Shown here one piece after another: positions 53,804 to 64,000 of a stretch of DNA of 64,000 nt (position 1 is its first letter; each line of letters begins with the position of its first letter). This stretch comes from Sporosarcina sp. P32b (GTDB taxonomy: Bacteria > Bacillota > Bacilli > Bacillales_A > Planococcaceae), in NCBI RefSeq assembly GCF_002743335.1, contig NZ_PDZB01000001.1:62001-126000 (forward strand), given 5' to 3'. The notes below the pieces were generated by a model, which searched no databases, was not told where the DNA came from, and saw nothing but the letters and a program-made list of their open reading frames with translations. Both the position numbers and the translations under genes were made by a program.

Positions 53804-55081
53804 ATGAACACGTTAATTCAACAAGTGCAAATGGTAAACGAAGAAGGCAAGATCGTTGAAACAGATATTAAAATTGCAGATGGAAAGATTACGGAAATAG
53901 GTAATCAACTAGCAACAGACGGATATGAAGTAATCGAAGGAAAAGGGTTACTCGTATCACCGGGGTTCATCGATGTACATGTACATTTGCGTGAGCCAGG
54001 TGGGGAACATAAAGAAACAATTGAAACAGGTACACATTCGGCAGCTAAAGGTGGATATACGACAATTTGTCCAATGCCCAATACGCGTCCAGTACCTGAC
54101 ACAATAGAAAACCTTGAAAAGGTCAATACATTAATTAAAGACAATGCTAAAATTCGTGTGCTTCCTTATGCGTCGATCACAATCAGAGAAGCGGGAAAAG
54201 AACGCACTAATCTTTCTGAATTAAAAGAACATGGCGCATTCGCTTTCACGGACGACGGTGTAGGTGTACAAGAAGCAGGTATGATGTACGAAGCGATGCA
54301 AGATGCAGCGAAGATCGACATGGCTATTGTGGCGCACTGCGAAGACAATACATTAATCTATGGTGGCGCAATGCACGAAGGAAAACGTAATAAAGAACTA
54401 GGCTTACCAGGAATTCCTTCCATCGCAGAATCCGTACATATTGCACGCGATATTTTACTTGCGGAAGCGGCGGGCGCACATTATCACGTATGTCATGTCA
54501 GCACAAAAGAATCGGTTCGCGTAATCCGAGACGCAAAAAGAGCAGGTATTCATGTAACAGGGGAAGTCAGCCCTCACCACTTGTTGTTGACAGAAGATGA
54601 TGTGCCTGGAGATGATGCAGATTGGAAAATGAATCCTCCGCTTCGTGCCATCGAAGACCGCGAGGCATTACGTGAAGGTTTGATGGATGGCACATTAGAT
54701 TGTATTGCAACTGACCACGCACCGCATACAGCGGATGAAAAAGCAGTAGGTTTTGCAAAAGCACCGTTTGGCATCACAGGATTTGAAACAGCATTTCCTT
54801 TACTCTATACAAATTTCGTCAAGCCAGGATACTGGACACTCAAACAACTTCTTGATTGGATGACAGTGAAGCCTGCAGAAGTGTTCAACTTGCCGTACGG
54901 TAAGCTTGAAGTAGGTGCTGAAGCAGATCTAGTATTACTTGATCTGGAAAAGCAACAAAAAATCGACCGTACGACATTTGTTTCAAAAGGTAAGAACACA
55001 CCATTTGACGGAGTAGAATGCGCTGGATGGCCTGTAATGACAATTTTCGGTGGGAACATCGTATGGAAGGATGGTCAATGA
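53804..55081 (+). CDS. pyrC: Dihydroorotase
   Basis: Zinc amidohydrolase closing carbamoyl-aspartate to dihydroorotate. 425 aa, type I (PyrC of Bacillus). Metal motif [64 protein letters not shown] and [18 protein letters not shown] 2 nt after the pyrB stop; the stop overlaps the pyrAA start. Confidence 0.97.
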   Translation: MNTLIQQVQMVNEEGKIVETDIKIADGKITEIGNQLATDGYEVIEGKGLLVSPGFIDVHVHLREPGGEHKETIETGTHSAAKGGYTTICPMPNTRPVPDTIENLEKVNTLIKDNAKIRVLPYASITIREAGKERTNLSELKEHGAFAFTDDGVGVQEAGMMYEAMQDAAKIDMAIVAHCEDNTLIYGGAMHEGKRNKELGLPGIPSIAESVHIARDILLAEAAGAHYHVCHVSTKESVRVIRDAKRAGIHVTGEVSPHHLLLTEDDVPGDDADWKMNPPLRAIEDREALREGLMDGTLDCIATDHAPHTADEKAVGFAKAPFGITGFETAFPLLYTNFVKPGYWTLKQLLDWMTVKPAEVFNLPYGKLEVGAEADLVLLDLEKQQKIDRTTFVSKGKNTPFDGVECAGWPVMTIFGGNIVWKDGQ

Positions 55082-56181
55082 TGACAAAAAGATACTTAGT
55101 ATTGGAAGACGGTTCCATTTTTGAAGGAAAAGCATTTGGAGCAGAAAATGCTTCAATAGGAGAAGCTGTGTTTGCAACAGGCATGACAGGATATCAGGAG
55201 ACGATTTCAAATCCTTCAGGTTGTGGACAAATCGTTGTAATGACCTATCCGCTAATCGGTAACTATGGTATTAACCGAGACGATTATGAATCCATCGACC
55301 TAGCAATCAACGGTTTAGTCATCAGAGAGTTGACAGAAGAGCCTTCCAATTTCCGTAGCGGCATGTCACTAGGAGACTTGCTTATCTTAAAAGGGATCCC
55401 AGGCATCCAAGAGATTGATACGCGTAAACTAACACGCCTATTACGTGACAAAGGTTCGTTACGAGGTAAATTAACTGCTGCAGGAGAAGAGATCGATACC
55501 GATGCAACTGTTGCAGAACTTCAACAATATGAATTGCCGACAGATTTAGTAGCCAAAGTATCTACTAAGCGTCCATATCCAAGCCCAGGCTTAGGCAAGC
55601 GTGTCGTCGTCATCGACTATGGTATTAAACATGGCATTTTGCGTGAATTAAATAAGAAGGATTGCGATGTTATAGTCGTACCTCACGATACATCAGCAAA
55701 AGAAATTTCAGCGTTGTTCCCAGACGGAATTTTATTATCAAATGGACCAGGAAATCCTGAGGACGTAGAAGGTGCAGTCGAAACAATCAAGGAATTACTT
55801 GGCAAGAAACCTATCTTCGGTATCGGACTGGGCCATCAATTATTTGCCCTCGCATGCGGTGCTAAAACAGCGAAAATGAAGAACAGCCATATTGGCGGTA
55901 ACTATCCAGTAAAAGACTTGAATACGAATCGTACCGATCTAACAGCGCAAAGTCATGGGTATGAAGTACTTGAAGATTCTTTAGCAGGAACAGGTCTTGA
56001 AGTGACACATAGAGCGTTAAATGACAATTGTATCGAAGGGCTTCGAAGTGAAAAGCTGGAAGCATTCGCTGTACAGTTTCACCCGGAAGCATCACCAGGA
56101 CCACAAGATTCTAACTATATATTTGAGCGTTTCATTCAACTAATGACTGCAAGCAACCGAAAGGAGAATACTAATGCCTAA
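55078..56181 (+). CDS. pyrAA: Carbamoyl-phosphate synthase small subunit, Cys nucleophile replaced by Gly
   Basis: CarA-type glutaminase subunit, 367 aa (ATG 55078, 7 nt after GGAAGG; ATG 55081 is possible). N-terminal domain [19 protein letters not shown] and [28 protein letters not shown] are normal, as are [12 protein letters not shown] and [12 protein letters not shown] with the catalytic His and Glu. The nucleophile elbow, GICLGHQ in active enzymes, reads GIGLGHQ: Gly at about residue 250, codon GGA at 55825-55827, two changes from any Cys codon. Nearby glutamine-pocket positions also differ (KNSHIGGN for KFGHxGxN, QSHGYEV for QNHGxxV). The frame is intact, so a working non-glutaminase subunit is likely. 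Confidence 0.92.
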   Translation: MMTKRYLVLEDGSIFEGKAFGAENASIGEAVFATGMTGYQETISNPSGCGQIVVMTYPLIGNYGINRDDYESIDLAINGLVIRELTEEPSNFRSGMSLGDLLILKGIPGIQEIDTRKLTRLLRDKGSLRGKLTAAGEEIDTDATVAELQQYELPTDLVAKVSTKRPYPSPGLGKRVVVIDYGIKHGILRELNKKDCDVIVVPHDTSAKEISALFPDGILLSNGPGNPEDVEGAVETIKELLGKKPIFGIGLGHQLFALACGAKTAKMKNSHIGGNYPVKDLNTNRTDLTAQSHGYEVLEDSLAGTGLEVTHRALNDNCIEGLRSEKLEAFAVQFHPEASPGPQDSNYIFERFIQLMTASNRKENTNA

Positions 56182-59100
56182 ACGTACTGACATAAAATCC
56201 ATCCTCGTGATCGGTTCAGGTCCAATTGTAATTGGACAAGCAGCAGAATTTGACTATGCAGGTACACAAGCCTGTTTATCTCTTAAAGAAGAAGGGTATC
56301 GAGTCATTCTGATCAACTCAAACCCAGCAACTATAATGACGGATACTGAAATGGCGGATAAAGTATATATCGAGCCTATCACACTTGAATTCGTTAGCCG
56401 CATTATTCGTAAAGAACGCCCAGATGCACTACTAGCGACTCTAGGCGGTCAAACTGGTTTAAACATGGCCATTGAATTGCACGAATCAGGAATTCTAGAT
56501 GAACTAGGAATTGAGATTTTAGGTACAAAACTCGATGCAATCCATAAAGCGGAAGACCGCGATTTGTTCCGTACATTAATGAATGAAATGGGTGAACCTG
56601 TTCCAGACAGTGATATCATCCATAACATCGATGAAGCCTATGCATTTGTTAAGGAAATTGGTTATCCAGTGATCGTCCGTCCGGCGTTTACGCTTGGTGG
56701 AACGGGTGGCGGAATTTGTCACAATGATGAAGATTTAGAAGAAATCGTAGCGAGCGGTTTGAAATATAGCCCAGTTACACAGTGTCTTCTAGAGAAATCC
56801 ATCGCAGGCTTCAAAGAAATTGAATATGAAGTAATGCGTGACTCCGCAGATAATGCAATTGTCGTATGTAACATGGAGAACGTCGATGCTGTGGGTATCC
56901 ATACAGGAGATTCTATCGTAACGGCGCCATGTCAGACATTGACTGACCGTGAAAACCAGATGCTTCGTAACGTTTCATTGAACATCATTCGCGAGTTGAA
57001 AATCGAAGGTGGCTGTAACGTACAGCTAGCACTCGATCCGGATAGCTTTGATTATTACATTATTGAAGTGAACCCGCGTGTGAGTCGTTCATCTGCATTA
57101 GCTTCCAAAGCGACAGGTTATCCAATCGCGAAACTTGCTGCGAAAATTGCTGTCGGTTTAACGCTGGATGAAATGATGAATCCGGTAACAGGTAATACGT
57201 ATGCTTGCTTTGAGCCTACATTAGACTATGTAGTAACGAAAATCCCGCGTTGGCCATTCGATAAATTCGAATCGGCGAAACGAAACTTGGGTACGCAGAT
57301 GAAAGCGACAGGTGAAGTAATGGCGATGGGCCGTACTTTTGAAGAGTCCATCATGAAAGCTGTTCGTTCTTTGGAAACAGGTCAATTCGATTTATCACTT
57401 CCAGGTGGCAATGAAATGTCCGATGAATGGATCGAACAACGGATTCGCAAAGCTGGCGATGAGCGTCTATTCTTCATCGGAGAAGCATTACGTCGGGGTG
57501 TAACAATCGAAACTATACACGAGTGGAGCGCAATCGATTTATTCTTCTTACGTAAATTCGAAAACATCGTTCGGTATGAAGAGATATTGAAAGATAATCC
57601 GTATGATAAGGAAATTGGTTATAAAGCAAAACGTCTTGGATTCCCTGACATGACGATTGCGAAGTTATGGAAAACAACAGAACGTGAAGTATATGACTGG
57701 AGACAAGCTCAAGGTTTAGTTCCTGTCTATAAGAAAGTGGATACATGCGCTGGGGAATATGAGTCGGATACACCATACTTCTACGGTACGTATGAAGACG
57801 AAAATGAATCTGTAAGAACGGATAAGAAGAGCGTGATCGTCTTAGGTTCAGGCCCAATCCGTATTGGACAAGGTGTCGAGTTCGATTATGCGACCGTACA
57901 TTGCGTATGGGCTATACAACAGTCAGGTTATGAAGCAATCATCGTCAATAATAATCCTGAAACAGTTTCGACCGACTTCTCAATCTCTGATAAGTTGTAC
58001 TTCGAACCGTTAACGATTGAAGACGTCATGCATATCGTAGATCTTGAGCAACCTGAAGGTGTCATTGTACAGTTCGGTGGTCAAACAGCAATTAACTTAG
58101 CGGATGAATTGGAAGCGCGCGGCGTGAAAATTCTAGGTACATCACTTGAAGATATCGACCGTGCAGAAAATCGTGATAAATTTGAGAGTGCTTTGCATGA
58201 AATTGGTGTACCACAGCCACTTGGAAAGACGGCTTTATCAGTTCCAGAAGCAGTCGTTATCGCAACAGAAATTGGTTATCCAGTTCTAGTCCGTCCATCG
58301 TATGTATTAGGTGGTCGTGCAATGGAAATCGTCTACTATGAAGAGGAATTACTTCAATACATGGAGAACGCGGTAAAAGCTAGCCCTGAACATCCAGTAT
58401 TGATCGACCGGTACTTAACAGGAACGGAAATCGAAGTCGATGCAATTTGTGACGGAGAAACGGTGTTAATTCCTGGCATCATGGAACATATCGAGCGTGC
58501 AGGCGTTCACTCGGGTGACTCAATTGCAGTCTACCCTCCACAAAACTTGTCGCAATCCATGATCGAAACGATTGCTGACTATACGAAACGTTTGGCACTT
58601 GGGCTCAAAATTCGCGGGTTAATGAATATCCAGTTCGTTATTTCAGAAGGACAAGTTTACGTAATCGAAGTGAACCCACGTTCAAGCCGTACAGTACCAT
58701 TCTTGAGTAAAATTACGAATATCCCAATGGCAAATGTCGCAACTCAAGCGATCTTGGGTAAATCTATTTTGGAACAAGGCTATACCGACGGACTTGCACA
58801 AGCACCAGCAGGCGTCTATGTCAAAGTACCAGTCTTTTCTTTCGCAAAGCTTCGTCGTGTAGACATTACACTTGGGCCTGAAATGAAATCAACAGGTGAA
58901 GTAATGGGTAAAGATGTAACATTGGAAAAAGCTTTGTACAAAGGCTTAGTAGCGGCTGGAATGGAAGTAAAAGAATACGGTACTGTGCTAATGACAGTTT
59001 CCGATAAAGATAAAGAAGAAATTGTTGATATCGCAAAACGTTTCATTGAAACGGGATATCGTATTGTGGCAACAGAAGGTACGGCTAAAGTACTTGAAGC

Positions 59101-59367
59101 AGAAAATATTGAAGTGAGAACAGTAGGTAAAATCGGAACAGAAGGTCCGACGTTGATCGATGTTATCCAAAAAGGACAAGCGCAATTGGTGATCAACACT
59201 TTGACAAAAGGAAAACAACCGGCACGTGATGGCTTTAGAATTCGACGCGAAACAGTTGAAAATGGTGTACCTTGCTTAACTTCGATTGACACAGCTGCAG
59301 CGATGTTATCCGTCATCGAATCCATGACATTCCAGACGGATGCTATGCCAAAGCCGCAGGTGGTTCA

Positions 59368-59371
<4 letters not shown>
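56174..59371 (+). CDS. pyrAB: Carbamoyl-phosphate synthase large subunit
   Basis: Synthesises carbamoyl phosphate from bicarbonate, ammonia and 2 ATP. 1065 aa, full length. Two homologous ATP-grasp halves: [27 protein letters not shown] and [37 protein letters not shown] and [29 protein letters not shown] and [42 protein letters not shown] and [17 protein letters not shown]. The C-terminal allosteric (MGS-like) domain starts about residue 935 ([13 protein letters not shown]). Overlaps pyrAA by 8 nt. No catalytic motif appears to be lost. Confidence 0.97.
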
Positions 59372-61764
<2,393 letters not shown>

Positions 61765-61768
<4 letters not shown>

Positions 61769-62394
61769 CGAGAGAAAAAGAAGTTGCACACATCCTCTTA
61801 AATGTAGGAGCAGTTGCAATCAATCCAGAAGAGCCGTTCATTTGGGCTTCGGGAATCGAGTCACCGATCTACTGTGATAATCGTTTAACTATGGCAGATC
61901 CGGTAGGACGCAAAGAAATTGCAGAAGGACTTGCGGCATTGATCCGCGTTCATTATCCTGAAACTACAGTCATTGCTGGAACGGCAACAGCGGGTATCCC
62001 GCACGCAGCATGGGTTGCAGATATTCTAAAGTTACCGATGGTCTATATCCGATCTACTGCTAAAGCACATGGTAAGAGCCGTCAAATCGAAGGGAAAATC
62101 GAGCCGAATGCAAAGGCTGTTATTATAGAAGATTTAATTTCGACAGGTGGAAGCAGTCTGAATGCAGCGAATGCGTTGATCGCAGAAGACGTAGAAGTAT
62201 GCGGAATTGTTTCGATCTTTACATACGAGTTGCAGAAAGCCGATGAGAAGTTTGCGGAGGCGAATCTTTCGTATCATAGCTTGACAAACTTTGCGGCGCT
62301 TGCTGAAGTTGCGAAGGAAGAAGGCGCGGTTAAGGAAGAGTCTATGAATGAATTGATGGAATGGCATGCAAAGTTGAAGCAAGGCACGTTGTAA
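61765..62394 (+). CDS. pyrE: Orotate phosphoribosyltransferase
   Basis: Adds PRPP to orotate, giving OMP. 209 aa from ATG 61765 (MTREKEVAHILLNVGAV), overlapping the pyrF stop. WASGIESPIYCDNRL, GTATAGIPHAAWVAD, YIRSTAKAHGKSRQIEGK, and the PRPP loop AVIIEDLISTGGSSLNAANAL are seen. Last gene of the operon; terminator follows. Confidence 0.97.
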
Positions 62395-62406
62395 GTGAAT
62401 AAGTAA

Positions 62407-62438
62407 AAAACGGTTCCCAACTTCTGGAGCCGTTTTTT
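62407..62438 (+). terminator. Intrinsic terminator of the pyr operon
   Basis: AAAACGGTTCC (62407-62417) pairs with GGAGCCGTTTT (62426-62436, one G-T pair), then T. Confidence 0.92.
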
Positions 62439-62531
62439 ACTTTGAAAAGGAAAGAGGGGGCGTCGTTGATTGACGTTCTAGGGGGAACTATTCCCTACTG
62501 TTGAATGCTGAAGAATTGATTATAGGAGTAG

Positions 62532-62568
62532 AAAGCTGACCACTACTAATGAAAGTGGTCAGCTTTTT
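62532..62568. terminator. Second terminator between pyrE and rqcH
   Basis: AAAGCTGACCACT (62532-62544) pairs perfectly with AGTGGTCAGCTTT (62554-62566), with a T run on the plus strand. It lies just past the stop codon of the minus-strand rqcH, so it may serve both directions. Confidence 0.85.
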
Positions 62569-62584
62569 TAACTATACAATGATT

Positions 62585-64000
62585 TTATTTTCGGAGTTTA
62601 CGTACTAAATCTTCGTCAGGTGTAACGAACGCTGTTTTCTGTTCAAAGTAAATGACGAAACCTGGCTTTGCGCCCGAAGGCTTTTTGACGTGACGAATTT
62701 GTGTGTAATCAACAGGTACGGAAGATGAATCCCGGGCTTTGCTGAAGTACGCTGAGAGTCCCGCTGCTTCTTCGATTGTTTGAGCATCTGGGTCGATGTC
62801 GTGAATGACGACGTGTGAGCCAGGTATGTCTTTTGTATGAAGCCATACGTGATCTCGAGCCGCTAGCTTGAATGTCAGGTAGTCATTTTGTTTATTGTTT
62901 TTTCCTACTGAGATTGGAATACCTGTGGAAGAAACGAATGCTTCCGGTTTTGGTTTCTTCAGCTTTACTTTCTTCTTACTTCTACGAGCACGCATGAATC
63001 CAAGTTCTACTAATTCTTGACGGATTTCTTCTATATCGATTGGAGAAGCTTGGTATACTTGCTGTTTGACCATTTCGAAGTATTCGATGTCGTCTTTAGT
63101 TTTTTCAAGCTGTTCTGCAATCCGAACAAGTGCTGTTTTTGCTTTTGAGTAACGTGAGAAATAGCGTTGTGCGTTATCAATTGGTGATTTTCTTGGATCA
63201 AGTGGAATGGTGACGGTTGTGCCTTGTTCGTAATAGTTTTCTACAGTTACTTCTTTATCACCTTTATGCAGCATGTAACTATTCGCGGTTAATAATTCAC
63301 CATATAATTTTAACGTATCCAAGTCTTGTGCTGTTTCTTGTTCTTTTTGCAATTTCTTTGTTTTGTTTTCTAATTTGGTAATCTCATTTGACAACCAACG
63401 TTCTAAATCGATGGCCTGAGATTTCACGCGTTCCCGTTCCGCTCTCGCAAAATATACTTTGTCGAGTAAATCACCTAAAGTTGTGAACGTTTGCTTGGTT
63501 CCTTGTGCATGAGTTAATTCAATTGCAGAAAATAAAGTTTTTCTATCGTTCTCTACGACAGTTGGTTTCATCGCACCCAAGCTGAAGCTCTCAAGAAATG
63601 ATCGCCACACAGTAAATGATTGCTTATCATCCTCTAAACGAGACAATAATTCCGCAGCGGTTAATGGGGAAAAACCTGCGAAATGTTTTACTACGTCTTT
63701 TGGGTCCTGCAAAGCGCCTACCAGTGTATTGAATTCCACTTCGGTTACCTCGAACGGATCCACTTTATCTTGTGGTGGTGCCGGAATATAAGGTTGCCCG
63801 GGTAAAACAGTACGGTAACTGTTCACAGAAGGTGGTAAATGTTTCATGCTGTCAATAATCATATCGCGTGAAGCGTCCAGTAAAATCAAGTTACTGTGAC
63901 GCCCCATGATTTCAATGACTAACTTCCGTTCGATTTGGTCACCCAATTCATTTCTAGCTTGAACATGGATATTTACAATCCGGTCATTTTCAAGCTGTTC
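62585..64000 (-). CDS. rqcH: Ribosome quality control protein RqcH, 3' part
   Basis: NFACT-family protein (older names FbpA/YloA) that binds stalled 50S subunits and adds C-terminal Ala tails to nascent chains. The frame is open to the right edge, so the N-terminus is missing; 471 residues remain of about 570. Seen: end of the NFACT-N domain (ERKLVIEIMGRHSNLILLD), helix-hairpin-helix region (DVVKHFAGFSPLTAAELLSRL), a long coiled coil (about 165-310) and the NFACT-R domain with SSTGIPISVGKNNKQNDYLT and DHVWLHTKDIPGSHVVI. Transcribed toward the pyr operon. Confidence 0.95.
   Translation of the reverse strand, partial: EQLENDRIVNIHVQARNELGDQIERKLVIEIMGRHSNLILLDASRDMIIDSMKHLPPSVNSYRTVLPGQPYIPAPPQDKVDPFEVTEVEFNTLVGALQDPKDVVKHFAGFSPLTAAELLSRLEDDKQSFTVWRSFLESFSLGAMKPTVVENDRKTLFSAIELTHAQGTKQTFTTLGDLLDKVYFARAERERVKSQAIDLERWLSNEITKLENKTKKLQKEQETAQDLDTLKLYGELLTANSYMLHKGDKEVTVENYYEQGTTVTIPLDPRKSPIDNAQRYFSRYSKAKTALVRIAEQLEKTKDDIEYFEMVKQQVYQASPIDIEEIRQELVELGFMRARRSKKKVKLKKPKPEAFVSSTGIPISVGKNNKQNDYLTFKLAARDHVWLHTKDIPGSHVVIHDIDPDAQTIEEAAGLSAYFSKARDSSSVPVDYTQIRHVKKPSGAKPGFVIYFEQKTAFVTPDEDLVRKLRK

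Noticed and set aside
58816..59325. Open frame of 169 codons opposite the end of pyrAB
   Set aside because: Ser/Thr/Ile-rich mirror translation of a conserved gene, no ribosome-binding site or promoter.

Overview
The window looks like the chromosome of a low-to-moderate G+C, endospore-forming Bacillales bacterium, most likely Planococcaceae and close to Sporosarcina. Three things support this. The backbone follows Bacillus subtilis gene order (cta, ylb, division and cell wall (dcw) cluster, spoIIG-sigG, ylm, ileS-lspA, pyr). It carries a full set of sporulation markers: spoVD, a spoVE-type SEDS gene, spoIIGA, sigE, sigG, ylmC and ylbJ. Its dcw cluster lacks murE, murG and murB, as in lysine-type relatives such as Staphylococcus. 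The genus is an inference, not a sequence match.

Layout. 1-3.9 kb: end of the cytochrome caa3 oxidase operon (ctaD partial, ctaE, ctaF), then ctaG and a DUF420 gene. 4-24.4 kb: a ylb-type region with ylbC, ylbF, ylbG, rsmD, coaD, ylbJ, ylbL, tmcAL, ylbN, rpmF, panE and bshC. Several genes absent from the B. subtilis order are inserted here: an AI-2E family permease, a stand-alone aspartokinase catalytic domain divergent from a MurE-type ligase, a GDPD-fold protein without catalytic residues, a large secreted protein of unknown function, and a crotonase plus acyl-CoA carboxylase (biotin carrier and carboxyltransferase) unit with a perfect cre site. 24.8-39.7 kb: dcw cluster from mraZ to ftsZ. 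39.8-42.3 kb: spoIIGA-sigE-sigG with recognisable Spo0A-type and sigma-F-type control sites. 42.3-46.1 kb: an intergenic 41-bp tandem repeat, then ylmC, ylmE, sepF, ylmG, ylmH and divIVA. 46.1-50.8 kb: isoleucine T-box, ileS, lspA and an RluD-family gene. 50.8-62.4 kb: the complete pyr operon behind one PyrR attenuator. 62.6-64 kb: rqcH, cut by the window edge.

The genes form four working groups: terminal oxidase assembly, peptidoglycan synthesis and septation, the sporulation sigma cascade, and de novo UMP synthesis.

The observations most worth following are: (1) the glutaminase subunit of carbamoyl-phosphate synthase has Gly where the catalytic Cys should be, a change of at least two bases, suggesting an ammonia-dependent enzyme; (2) a MurE paralogue with the diaminopimelate-type DNPR motif sits head to head with an aspartokinase domain, a candidate spore-cortex DAP branch in an organism whose vegetative wall may be lysine type; (3) an exactly phased 41-bp repeat array lies between sigG and ylmC; (4) 10-bp-phased GTGG boxes lie in front of mraZ; and (5) two pseudo-enzyme-like proteins (GDPD fold, crotonase fold) lack their catalytic residues.
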